52,252 nucleotides of DNA. Source: Candidatus Aminicenantes bacterium UBA647. Its GTDB lineage: Bacteria > Acidobacteriota > Aminicenantia > UBA2199. The stretch's first letter is position 1. Each line of letters opens with the position of its first letter. Of this stretch, positions 39,975-48,750 are shown piece after piece. The DNA is taken from the NCBI GenBank assembly GCA_002299555.1, contig DBOL01000001.1:39903-92154 (forward strand), read 5' to 3'. Made by a program: the position numbers and the translations under genes. Below the pieces are notes generated by a model. The model had not been told where the DNA came from, did not search any database, and saw nothing but the letters and a program-made list of their open reading frames with translations.

Positions 39975-41522
39975 ATGAAAATAGTGAAGTGGATATTCAA
40001 TAAATCAAAATTTTTACATAAATATATTGGATTGTTCATAATTCTATTCCTGATCTGGTCTTCGATATCAGGGATCATCATGAACCATCCGGGCCTGGTT
40101 TCCGGGATTTCTGTACCTGGTTGGATGGTACCATCCCAGTATAAAACAGAGAACTGGAATAGAAGTTCCCTGATCGAAATGCTTTACCTGAAAGGAGACA
40201 AGGATACAGCTTTTATTGGCGGGAAGAAAGGTGTTTGGAAAACGGTTGACGGAGGAATGACATTCAAAAAAATGTCTGATGGTTACACCGGTTCACTTTA
40301 TTATGGAAAAGTGAATGATATTCTCCTTCTGGAAGAAGATGATGAAGATCCAAAACTTTTTGCTGCTTCTTTTGGTGGTGTTTGGACCTGTGATACCATA
40401 GCAGAAAATTGGGAAAAGATCTTTCCTGAAAATGGTAATACGGAAGTAAAAAAGATCCTCAGAATTGATGACAGATTGGTTATTTTCACCAAGTCAGAAG
40501 TTTGGAAAACATCTATTGTATCCACATCTTATAACTTCAGTAAAATTGACCTGAAGAAAGAGGGTGAGGAAAAGGCAGATAAAGTTTCTCTTGTCCGTCT
40601 CTTCTTCGATCTTCATGGCGGGCATGCATGGGGGTTGGCAGGCAGGATATTCTTCGACGTAATAGGGCTGGTGTTAATTTTCCTGAGCATTTCTGCTTTT
40701 TATATGTGGTATGTCCCTTCGAAGTGGAAAAGAAAGAAGGAAAAATCTGCTGGCAAAAAATCTTCTCTTAATTTTTTTTACAAATATCATCTTAAACTTG
40801 GAATTTGGCTGGCTGCTGTACTTCTCCTGATAGGAATAACTGCATTTTTTATGAGGCCCCCTTTTCTGGCTGTTATCGCACGAGGTGATATTGATGTTTC
40901 TCTTTATCCCGGCCCTTACCCTGATAATCCATGGGACAAGAAGATCCATAGTGCTCTTTACCTGAAGGATAAGGGGAAAGTTCTGATAGAGGCTGAAGAC
41001 GGTATATGGGAAGGGGATAAAACAATGACAGGTGAATTCAGGAAAATAAGGATTCCGGTTCTTGTTTTTGTTATGGGTGCAACTGTATTTGAAGAATACC
41101 CTGATGGTGGCTTTATTGTTGGGTCATTCAACGGCCTGTTTCATATTCCCGGGGATGGTAGGGCTGTTAATGTTCTTTCCGGGAAAATGGTGAGATTTGT
41201 TTCACCGGTTCGTCCTGCTGATAAAATGATATCAGGATATTTCAGAACTCCGGAGGGTGAGGAGTTCATTACTGCTTTTAAGCAGGGGATTGTTCCCGTA
41301 AAAGGGGCGGAGTTGAAAGGGAGATTCGCGTTGCCGGCAGAGATCAGAAATGATAACAGGTTGCCATTATGGAACTATATGTTCGAACTTCATAATGGGA
41401 GGATATTTAAGGACTTGATAGGAGAGTGGTATATACTGATAATTCCTTTAGGGTCATTCCTGTTCATCCTTATAACTCTGACAGGAATATTTGACTGGAT
41501 CTACACACGATTTAGAAAATAA
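39975..41522 (+). CDS. PepSY-associated transmembrane protein with beta-propeller-like segments
   Basis: A 515-residue inner-membrane protein. The first helix (HKYIGLFIILFLIWSSISG, about 15-35) with NHP after it is typical of PepSY-TM proteins. A second helix block (about 205-235) follows LHGGHAWG, a third lies at about 260-282 and the last at 490-510. Between the first and second helices sits a beta-rich extracytoplasmic domain with an Asp-box-like VWKTVDGGMTF, similar to BNR/Ycf48 propeller blades; a second beta-rich stretch lies at about 300-485. The GTG frame start at 39930 is rejected because it lies inside the promoter. The function is unknown; iron-uptake or flavin-redox partners are common for this family. 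Confidence 0.75.
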   Translation: MKIVKWIFNKSKFLHKYIGLFIILFLIWSSISGIIMNHPGLVSGISVPGWMVPSQYKTENWNRSSLIEMLYLKGDKDTAFIGGKKGVWKTVDGGMTFKKMSDGYTGSLYYGKVNDILLLEEDDEDPKLFAASFGGVWTCDTIAENWEKIFPENGNTEVKKILRIDDRLVIFTKSEVWKTSIVSTSYNFSKIDLKKEGEEKADKVSLVRLFFDLHGGHAWGLAGRIFFDVIGLVLIFLSISAFYMWYVPSKWKRKKEKSAGKKSSLNFFYKYHLKLGIWLAAVLLLIGITAFFMRPPFLAVIARGDIDVSLYPGPYPDNPWDKKIHSALYLKDKGKVLIEAEDGIWEGDKTMTGEFRKIRIPVLVFVMGATVFEEYPDGGFIVGSFNGLFHIPGDGRAVNVLSGKMVRFVSPVRPADKMISGYFRTPEGEEFITAFKQGIVPVKGAELKGRFALPAEIRNDNRLPLWNYMFELHNGRIFKDLIGEWYILIIPLGSFLFILITLTGIFDWIYTRFRK

Positions 41523-41566
41523 ACTATAATTTACAATAGTCCTGGTTTACATATGATCTCTAACTC

Positions 41567-41595
41567 TTGACAATAATTAGTTCAAATATAATAAT
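41567..41595 (+). promoter_or_regulatory. Promoter of the hybrid histidine kinase gene
   Basis: TTGACA (41567-41572), 17 bp, AATAAT (41590-41595). The predicted start is 41602, two bases before the ATG at 41604, with no ribosome-binding site. GACAAT and ATTGTC (41569-41574, 41594-41599) form an inverted pair across it. Confidence 0.45.
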
Positions 41596-41603
41596 TGTCC
41601 AAT

Positions 41604-44093
41604 ATGTTCAAAGATATCTCTTTAAAAAAAACTTTCACTCCGCTGGTCATAGTGATCAACTTATTGATCCTGGTTATCATTGTAATGTTCTTCAGAACAA
41701 ATCACATAAATAATGAGAAGAACATTCAACTGGAACGGACTCAGGAGATTGCCTCCAGAATTAATGATTATTATAAAAAAAAACTGGATCTAATAAGGTC
41801 TATATCAACTATCAAGCAGATAGTGGAGGTAAGTTCGGGAAAACAATTTCCCGCCAAAGAAATATTGACAGCTAATCTTACCAGCATAAAACTGATCATC
41901 GGAGCATCGCTATTGTATCAAATGGATTCTTCCGGAGATGTTATTGGCAGTTCAACATATGATGGTACTAAAACTCTGCTGAGAAATAATTACAAGTTCA
42001 GGCCATATTTCAAAGATGCAATGAAGGGGAAGAATTCGTTCTATACTGCAGTGGGGGTAACAACGGGTGAGAGGGGAATGTATTTCGGTTTTCCGGTCAG
42101 GATCAAAAGGAAAGTTACTGGTGTAGTTACAGTTAAATTCGATCTGAATAGTATTGATGAGATCATAAGACGCTCAGGTTTGACCGGAGGTATGATATCA
42201 CCTGACGGGATCATTTTTTCCTCTCCTGTAAAAAAATGGCTTTTCAGTGCTACAAAGAGGATCTCTGTTGAAAGAAGAGGTGAGATAAAAGGATCACAAC
42301 AATTAGGAAGGTTCGGCATAGGGAAATTCCCCTATGATATAAAAAGTGGCAAAGTAGTATTCAAGAGAGAGAACCATTTTACAAGTGAAGTTGATCTGGA
42401 AATTGAGGGTTGGAAATTGTTTACTTTTTATCTCCCTGATCTGAGAGTCAATTATCTATACGCTTCATTAATACTTTTTTTCCTTCTGATCACTGAACTT
42501 CTTGTAATTAATTCCATAAGAGAACTCCACAAGAGAAGGGAATCGGAGATCAAGATAAAGGAGGGTAGGAAACGGTTTCAACACCTTTTCGAATCTGCAC
42601 TGGATTCGATCCTTATTCTTGATCATAAAAAAAATATCATAACAGCGAATCCTGTTACGGAAAAGATCTTCGGATATTCAATTGAAGAATTAGAGAGACT
42701 CAAATTCAGCATTTTTTTCCATGCTGATGCTCTGCGAGATTATGAGAAGCAGATGAGGACAGTTGAAATGGAGTTGAAAGGGAGGATTGAATTCCATGGA
42801 AGAAAAAGAGATGGATCAGATCTGTATGTTGACTGTTCCATGGTTTACCTGCGTGGGGATAGAGAGGGGAACTCGACATACTTTATTACCTGCAGTGATA
42901 TAACAGAGAGAAAAGAGGCAGACATCGTTCTTCAAAATACTAAAGAGGATGCAGAAAAAGCCAATCAGTCAAAAAGTGAATTTCTGGCCAATATGTCCCA
43001 TGAAATAAGAACTCCGATGACAGCTATTTTAGGGTTCTCTGAATTGCTTGAAGTATCAGATTTAGATAAAAAGCAGAAAGAATATATTGATATTATTAAG
43101 AACTCAGGGGAATCTCTTCTCTACCTGATCGATGAAATTCTGGATTTTTCAAAAATTGAAGCGGGTAAAGTTATCATGGAAAAAAAGAATTTTGAATTGA
43201 AGAAACTTCTATCAAAAATAGAAAAAACTACAAAGATATGGATAAAAGGGAAAAGAGTAAAACTAAAAATAAGTATTGATAAGAGTGTCCCCAAATACCT
43301 TAGTGGTGATCCGGAAAGACTAAGGCAGATACTGAGAAATCTCCTCAATAATGCAGCTAAGTTCACGGAAGAGGGAGAGATCGAACTTAGTATTAAATTG
43401 AGAAAAGAACTTGATCCATGGGTGTCTGTGGAATTTGCCATAAGTGATACAGGTATCGGTATATCGAAGGATGATACAGATAAGTTGTTCAAGTCATTCT
43501 CACAAATAGATTCAGCATTGTCCCGGAAGTATGAAGGGACAGGACTTGGACTTGCTATAATTTCCAGGCTTGTAGAGATGATGGGGGGAACACTGGATGT
43601 GGAAAGTGATCTGGGAAAAGGTTCACGGTTCTGTTTCTCGGTCAATTTTGGAATGGCTGATTCAGGTAGTGAAGAGGAAGAGAAAACCCAGATTATTCCC
43701 GGTCCCGATGCCGATCTGTCGGCGTATTCAATTCTGGTTGTTGAAGACAATAGTGTTAACAGGATGTTGCTTGAATATACATTAAAGAAAGAGGGGTTTG
43801 AAGTTGTAACTGCAATCAACGGAGTTGAAGCGATAAGATCGATAAATGACAGGGAATTTGATGTTATTTTAATGGACATTCAAATGCCGGGTAAGGATGG
43901 AGTTGAAGTAACAAGAGAGATAAGGGGAACTTCACAAAAAGATGTCCCTGTGATTGCACTCACAGCGAATGCAATGAAAGGTGACAGAGAGAAATATATT
44001 GGCCTTGGACTTGATGATTATCTAAGCAAGCCGATAAAGAAGAGAGTCCTGATCAACACAGTTATCAAGTGGATCGTTGAATCAAAAGGATAA
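41604..44093 (+). CDS. Hybrid sensor histidine kinase with double-Cache/PDC sensor, PAS and receiver domains
   Basis: An 829-residue membrane kinase. Helix 1 (about 12-30) and helix 2 (about 285-305) enclose a periplasmic PDC/Cache sensor whose YKFRPYFKDAMKGKNSFYT resembles the DctB dicarboxylate-sensor fold. A PAS domain (about 325-445), HisKA with NMSHEIRTP, HATPase with NNAAKF, DTGIGIS and GTGLGLAI, and a receiver domain (about 705-820, phospho-acceptor in VILMDIQMPGKDG) follow. There is no HPt or output domain, so another protein must take the phosphate. The ATG at 41604 is preferred over an upstream TTG. It is an orphan; no response regulator is adjacent. Confidence 0.93.
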   Translation: MFKDISLKKTFTPLVIVINLLILVIIVMFFRTNHINNEKNIQLERTQEIASRINDYYKKKLDLIRSISTIKQIVEVSSGKQFPAKEILTANLTSIKLIIGASLLYQMDSSGDVIGSSTYDGTKTLLRNNYKFRPYFKDAMKGKNSFYTAVGVTTGERGMYFGFPVRIKRKVTGVVTVKFDLNSIDEIIRRSGLTGGMISPDGIIFSSPVKKWLFSATKRISVERRGEIKGSQQLGRFGIGKFPYDIKSGKVVFKRENHFTSEVDLEIEGWKLFTFYLPDLRVNYLYASLILFFLLITELLVINSIRELHKRRESEIKIKEGRKRFQHLFESALDSILILDHKKNIITANPVTEKIFGYSIEELERLKFSIFFHADALRDYEKQMRTVEMELKGRIEFHGRKRDGSDLYVDCSMVYLRGDREGNSTYFITCSDITERKEADIVLQNTKEDAEKANQSKSEFLANMSHEIRTPMTAILGFSELLEVSDLDKKQKEYIDIIKNSGESLLYLIDEILDFSKIEAGKVIMEKKNFELKKLLSKIEKTTKIWIKGKRVKLKISIDKSVPKYLSGDPERLRQILRNLLNNAAKFTEEGEIELSIKLRKELDPWVSVEFAISDTGIGISKDDTDKLFKSFSQIDSALSRKYEGTGLGLAIISRLVEMMGGTLDVESDLGKGSRFCFSVNFGMADSGSEEEEKTQIIPGPDADLSAYSILVVEDNSVNRMLLEYTLKKEGFEVVTAINGVEAIRSINDREFDVILMDIQMPGKDGVEVTREIRGTSQKDVPVIALTANAMKGDREKYIGLGLDDYLSKPIKKRVLINTVIKWIVESKG

Positions 44094-44122
44094 GTTCTAT
44101 AGAGATTAATATGAGGTTGAGA

Positions 44123-44165
44123 GGATGAGTAGTTGAGAGGTTGAGTTCAACCCATCCCCTCATCC
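44123..44165. repeat. Nested inverted repeat between convergent genes
   Basis: Outer arms GGATGAG (44123-44129) and CTCATCC (44159-44165) and inner arms GGTTGA (44139-44144) and TCAACC (44147-44152) can form one folded element. TTGAGAGG occurs twice inside (44118-44125 and 44133-44140). It lies between the kinase and ankyrin genes, which converge, and may end both transcripts although no T run follows. Confidence 0.5.
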
Positions 44166-44187
44166 ACCCATCTTCTTTGATTTAGTC

Positions 44188-46098
44188 TTATTTACATCCG
44201 GGTTCGCAATTTTTTTTCTTTTTCTTCTTTACATCTTTTGCTATGAGTTTTAGTTTATTTATACTCTTAACTTTCCCACCTTTGTAGAAGAACCAGTCAC
44301 CCTCAGCTAACGGATAATAAAATGGAGTTTTTATCCCATCCTTCTTAGCTGCTTTTGCAAAGTCGATATAACTTTTAGAGTTCGATCCGCCATGCATCGG
44401 AAACACAGCCTTTGGGCTCATTTTTTTGATCGTGTAGTAAACACCCTGCTTCAGACTCACTTTGTCCCTGAAATTACATCCCGAGACTGGTGCAAAATAG
44501 AGGTCCGGTGTAAGTCCCAGGCTGACAAGGTGATCAGTGGAAGGTTTAAACTTCCCCGACATATCTCTTTTCATATTAGCATGGTCTCCGGAGTGATAAA
44601 TAACCAGGCCGTCAACATTAATGAGGAAAGCTACTCCGGTATCGGTCGATTCTATTGTAGTCACTTCCATCCCGTCAAGCTTCCATGTTTTTTGAGGTTT
44701 CAGAAATTTATATCCACTCTTGTCCTTTGGTTCGAACCCTGTATAATAATTGATTTTTTCGATCTTGTCCTTCCAGTCGAATACTGAAGGCATATAATGG
44801 TCTCCGTGATCATGAGATATGAAAACAGAAACGTTCAGGTCCTTTATCTCCTCCGGGTTAATTGCACCATTCATTAATGAGGGAGTGTCTGAGAGAGCAT
44901 TTCTTTTCCAGTAATCGAAAATGAGAAGATTTTGCTCGGTCTTAATCGCCCATCCGCTATGTCCGGTGTACCATATTAAAGCTGTTCCTTTCTTTAATTG
45001 TTTATGAGCCGGGCTCTTCTTTTTGAAGATGCTGAGAATATCCTCTTTCTCAGCTCCGCTTTTAAGAAGGATCTTAGCCATCAGTTTGTTCTTATACCTG
45101 CAGGCATAGAATAGAGGAGTGTTCCCTGAATCATCAAGAGCTTTAAAATCTGCTCCTGATTTGAGAAGCATTGCTCCGATCTTTCCATAACCTTTCGATG
45201 CTGCGATATGTAGTGGTGAAACTCCCATAAACTCCAGTTTCCCGTTCGGGTCAGCTTTGCTCTTTAACAAAATGGCAACTGCCTTGACGTGGCCGGATGA
45301 TACAGCATTTGAGAGAGACGAATTCCCTTTGTCATCAATTGCGTTCGGATCGGCTCCATTTTTGAGAAAGGCCTCAATTGCTTCGAAATTTCCAGTTGAA
45401 GATGCGCCATGGAGTGGAGTAACTCCTGTGTTAGATTTGACATTAGGGGAGATTCCGGATTTGATAAGCAGTTCTATCATCTCTTTCTTCCCTCTCCAGG
45501 CGGTATTGTGAAGCATTGTCCATCCGTTCTCTCCAGCCCCGGATACTTTTGCCCCTTTCGAGATAAGATATTTAACAATATCTATGTTAGGTTCTCGTCC
45601 TGAGACAGCATAATAGATGGGGGGAACCTTTCTATTACTTTTCATGTCATTTATCTTGAGCCCTTTTTTCACAAGATACTTTACAGTGTCAAGGCTGTTG
45701 CTTGAAACTGCATAAGACAAAGCAGTCTCATTATCCTTTTCCCTTGCATGAAGGTCGGCACCTTTTTCCAGAAGGAATTTTACAACCTCCAGATGTCCCA
45801 GCTGTGATGCAAAGTTCAGGGGCCTGAGGCGATGACTCTCCTCTTCAAGATTCACATCTTCCCCATTTTTAACCAGGAATTTTACAATATTAAGATGTCC
45901 TTTTGATGATGCTATATGGATAAGGGATCTGCCCCTCGCATTCTTTGCTTTGATTAGGGCTTTATCCTTTTTCACCATCTTCATTACAGTATCAATATCT
46001 CCCTTCTCAACAAGGTCAACTATACTTCCTGCTGTAATGCTTCCAAAAACAAACAAAATACAGACAACAAAAAATAACAATTTTTTCATTCTGTTCAT
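44188..46098 (-). CDS. Exported ankyrin-repeat / metallo-beta-lactamase-fold fusion protein
   Basis: A 636-residue protein with a signal peptide (about 1-23). Residues about 25-345 hold nine or ten ankyrin repeats (TPLHxAA-type motifs such as GVSPLHIAASKGYGKIGAMLL). Residues about 365-615 form a metallo-beta-lactamase fold: the metal motif is SHDHGDH (HxHxDH), with IYHSGDHANM and FPMHGGSN further on, close to UlaG/YtnP-like lactonases. The tail is Lys-rich and ends CEPGCK. AAAGGAG precedes the ATG. A 41-codon membrane peptide gene lies 11 bp upstream in the same direction. Function unknown; an exported, protein-tethered hydrolase is the simplest reading. Confidence 0.88.
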   Translation of the reverse strand: MNRMKKLLFFVVCILFVFGSITAGSIVDLVEKGDIDTVMKMVKKDKALIKAKNARGRSLIHIASSKGHLNIVKFLVKNGEDVNLEEESHRLRPLNFASQLGHLEVVKFLLEKGADLHAREKDNETALSYAVSSNSLDTVKYLVKKGLKINDMKSNRKVPPIYYAVSGREPNIDIVKYLISKGAKVSGAGENGWTMLHNTAWRGKKEMIELLIKSGISPNVKSNTGVTPLHGASSTGNFEAIEAFLKNGADPNAIDDKGNSSLSNAVSSGHVKAVAILLKSKADPNGKLEFMGVSPLHIAASKGYGKIGAMLLKSGADFKALDDSGNTPLFYACRYKNKLMAKILLKSGAEKEDILSIFKKKSPAHKQLKKGTALIWYTGHSGWAIKTEQNLLIFDYWKRNALSDTPSLMNGAINPEEIKDLNVSVFISHDHGDHYMPSVFDWKDKIEKINYYTGFEPKDKSGYKFLKPQKTWKLDGMEVTTIESTDTGVAFLINVDGLVIYHSGDHANMKRDMSGKFKPSTDHLVSLGLTPDLYFAPVSGCNFRDKVSLKQGVYYTIKKMSPKAVFPMHGGSNSKSYIDFAKAAKKDGIKTPFYYPLAEGDWFFYKGGKVKSINKLKLIAKDVKKKKKKNCEPGCK

Positions 46099-46109
46099 AT
46101 TATTCTCCT

Positions 46110-46235
46110 TTAATTTATTTTCACGATCTGGTAACTCTTCTCCTGCCTGGAAGTGTCGTCGCTACCCTGGTCTTTGTGTAACCAGGAGAACAGGACAAAG
46201 AGAACTAACAATAAGAAATAAATTACCTTTTTCAT
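46110..46235 (-). CDS. Small single-span membrane peptide, 41 codons
   Basis: A short frame with a strong ribosome-binding site (GGGAGGTG, 4 bases before ATG at 46235). The peptide starts MKKVIY, has one hydrophobic helix (about residues 4-19: VIYFLLLVLFVLFSWL) and ends in a polar tail of about 22 residues (HKDQGSDDTSRQEK...). No family is recognised. It precedes the ankyrin/MBL gene by 11 bp in the same direction, so the two are probably co-translated. It could be a membrane partner or a lipid-associated leader for its neighbour. The start codon, signal and context support it as real. Confidence 0.65.
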   Translation of the reverse strand: MKKVIYFLLLVLFVLFSWLHKDQGSDDTSRQEKSYQIVKIN

Positions 46236-46319
46236 CTTACACCTCCCTTTTCCCAACTTTTTTATGCAAACCTCTACCGTTAAAATGTGCCATGTTTTTT
46301 CTCCAAAAAAAGATTTAGT

Positions 46320-47942
46320 TTAGTTTAAATTTTTAAATAAGTGTTTTTCGTACTCCTTACCGTTTGACACTACAATCCCTTTTTCAAAGACCAGGACGCG
46401 TCTGTAACCAGTCAGCCCGGTCTCCCACGATTCATGCCCGATAAGTTCTTCTCCCTCATATATATCTGCAGCTATGCCTTCCGCAGTCAGATAAATAAGG
46501 TAGAATTTATTGTTGATAACCTTATAATGGAAAAGGTTCCTGCTCACTTTCTTTTTGATTGTGCTGCCATCCTCAAATCTGTATATGAACGAATCTCTGC
46601 CACTTCTGAAAACAACCATCTTCTGAACTTCAGAACCGAATCTTCTCAATACTTTCCTGTATTTTCCGGGCTTTTCAAATATTGTAGTTATTTCATCATT
46701 CAGTTCATAAAGGGTCATATTCCCTTTATAAAATATCAGAAGTTTGTTCCCCCATACGGAAACTGCATTAGCGTTTATCATTTTTTCCAAATTACCATCA
46801 GGTTTATATATGAACACACTTCGGCCATTCCTGAGCAAAAATCTAAGGGGTGAATGAGATGCATGGAAAAGATATATCTTTTTGTTGATCTCTTCAGTAT
46901 TAAGCGGATATCTTTTAATCTTATTTCCAAGAAGGGATGTTATCCTGTAGCTTCCCTCCTTTCTTTTTCTCTGCAGGAAGAACATTTCACCGGATAGAAC
47001 AGGGGCGGTATCAAGTGGCCTTGTAAATACCGTCCACCACTCTTTCTCTGTCTTATGAAATGTATCCAGGGTGATATTTTTTTTATCAAAGATGAAAATA
47101 TCCTTATTCTCATTTTTCCGTGCCCGGTGGTTCTGAAGATAGAGGAAGTTTCCCTGCTCGGTCAGCGGCCAGAAACATCTCCCTTTTCTGAAGATCTTAC
47201 CCTCATCTATGAACTGGATCCCCCTTGTAGACATCCGGTATATGCTTCCTTCGTTCGTCATCAGGTGGTAACACCAGTTCTTTTCTATCTGGAAGAACCT
47301 GACCGATATCATAAGGATTATTATCAATGATGAATAGCCGATGAAGCGGAGGTTGAATTTCAATAATGGCTTCAGGTCAAATTTAAAAAAGAATATGAAA
47401 AACAGGATAGGGAATGCAAGGAGTATCAGGTTGGATCTCAATATCGTCTCCGAGCTCACTGTCCCGCTTGAGAATATGTGATCAAAGAAAGTTAACCCGC
47501 TTGATAGTATTGCAGTGAGAAAAAATGTTCCGATAAAACTTCTGAGGCTGATCGAGAAGGATGCAGACACCAGGAAGAATATAAAAAAGAATACGGAGAA
47601 ATCGGGAATATTAAGGATTGCAGGGAGGCTGAAGATACTATTAAGGCAGCAATAAACCAGGAAGACAAATGTCAGCAGGAATATCCTCGGAGTGAATTTT
47701 ATTAAAAGCAGTTTCGGCCTCGAGACGGGAAGGGACAGCATATATTCCAACGCTCCTTCTTCTCTTTCCCTGTTGAATATTGACCATCCCGAGAAGGATG
47801 CATAGAGGAGCAGGAAGAGCTCGATCGCAGGGGCAATGTAGACATCTTTATCAGTATTAAGAATTGCAATGAAAAGAGCTGCAATGATCAGGAATATTAT
47901 CAGCCCCTCTTTAAATACTTGTTTTAATTCAATTCTGATCAT
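46320..47942 (-). CDS. ABC-2-type permease with C-terminal beta-rich domain
   Basis: A 540-residue membrane protein. About six transmembrane helices fill residues 1-220, with the cytosolic loop FNREREEGALEYMLSLPVSRPKLLLIKF typical of ABC-2 permeases (coupling helix region). The last 320 residues are soluble and beta-rich with repeated short strands (for example GNKLLIFYKGNMTLYEL, FIYRFEDGST), reminiscent of a propeller; they probably lie outside the membrane after helix 6. ABC-2 permeases of the YtrC type do not usually carry this. The ATG at 47942 is used because GGAGGTGAAT precedes it, rather than the GTG at 47948. It overlaps the ATPase gene by 14 bp. Confidence 0.78.
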   Translation of the reverse strand: MIRIELKQVFKEGLIIFLIIAALFIAILNTDKDVYIAPAIELFLLLYASFSGWSIFNREREEGALEYMLSLPVSRPKLLLIKFTPRIFLLTFVFLVYCCLNSIFSLPAILNIPDFSVFFFIFFLVSASFSISLRSFIGTFFLTAILSSGLTFFDHIFSSGTVSSETILRSNLILLAFPILFFIFFFKFDLKPLLKFNLRFIGYSSLIIILMISVRFFQIEKNWCYHLMTNEGSIYRMSTRGIQFIDEGKIFRKGRCFWPLTEQGNFLYLQNHRARKNENKDIFIFDKKNITLDTFHKTEKEWWTVFTRPLDTAPVLSGEMFFLQRKRKEGSYRITSLLGNKIKRYPLNTEEINKKIYLFHASHSPLRFLLRNGRSVFIYKPDGNLEKMINANAVSVWGNKLLIFYKGNMTLYELNDEITTIFEKPGKYRKVLRRFGSEVQKMVVFRSGRDSFIYRFEDGSTIKKKVSRNLFHYKVINNKFYLIYLTAEGIAADIYEGEELIGHESWETGLTGYRRVLVFEKGIVVSNGKEYEKHLFKNLN

Positions 47943-48750
47943 ATTCACCTCCGATAAATGCTCTCAATATTTCAGAAAGCTGGAGATATTCAACATCAAA
48001 ATCATCATTATCTTTTTTATTATAAGGATATATATATTGTTCTTTCATCCCCTCCCACTCTCTGGAGAAAATGACCGGATGGTCCTTCAATTCTTCTTTG
48101 GAAAAAACCCTGACACATCTGCTCCTTACTTTCTCAAGGGAGGAGTCTTCAATAATAACACCTTTGTTTAATATGACTATCCTGTCTACAAGGCCTTCGA
48201 TGTCCAGTGCATCCTGAGTGGCAATTATTATCCCGAGTTTTGAATTTTCGATCTTTTTCTGGATCGACATTCTGAAGAGGTCGCGTAGATGGGGGTCAAG
48301 GAAATGAATGACATCATCAATGAGGAGAAATTGGGGGTCAGTACCCAGAACAAGTGAGAGGTAGAACAGAGTCCGCTCTCCCCTGGAGAGGGAACTGACC
48401 TTCTGTTTCATGTCAAAGTCATAACCGGAAATATTATTGAATTCATATCCATTGTAAAAAGAGGAATGTACCAGGATCGCTTCTGATAGTTTCATGTTTT
48501 CATATAAACTGAGCGAGGATGGGATATAAGCAATTTTTCTTCTGATATTGTGATATGTCATATATTTGTCGAGGGCAATCTTCCCTTCCCCCGATCTGAG
48601 TATTCCGCAGATCGATCTCAGGAGTGTCGTTTTTCCTGCACCGTTCGGTCCTGCGAGGATGGTTGTTTCCCCTTTTTCAAAATATATATTGAGGTTCTGC
48701 AGAATTGATTTCTTTCCATATTTAAAGGAGTAGTTCTTTACCCTTATCAT
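47929..48750 (-). CDS. ABC transporter ATP-binding protein
   Basis: A 273-residue ATPase. Walker A is GPNGAGKT (about 34-41), the signature loop is SSLSRGE, and Walker B is FLLIDD followed by VIHFLDP. The residue after the Walker B Asp is Asp instead of the catalytic Glu. The switch histidine is replaced in IIIATQDALD (Gln at the usual His). It drives the permease encoded downstream. The start overlaps the gntR stop (ATGA). The two changes suggest slow or unusual hydrolysis; the protein may still bind ATP and move. Confidence 0.9.
   Translation of the reverse strand: MIRVKNYSFKYGKKSILQNLNIYFEKGETTILAGPNGAGKTTLLRSICGILRSGEGKIALDKYMTYHNIRRKIAYIPSSLSLYENMKLSEAILVHSSFYNGYEFNNISGYDFDMKQKVSSLSRGERTLFYLSLVLGTDPQFLLIDDVIHFLDPHLRDLFRMSIQKKIENSKLGIIIATQDALDIEGLVDRIVILNKGVIIEDSSLEKVRSRCVRVFSKEELKDHPVIFSREWEGMKEQYIYPYNKKDNDDFDVEYLQLSEILRAFIGGEYDQN

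Noticed and set aside
43121..43879. 252-codon frame opposite the histidine kinase
   Set aside because: Antisense shadow; the Ser/Ile/Leu-rich translation shows no domain and no start signal.
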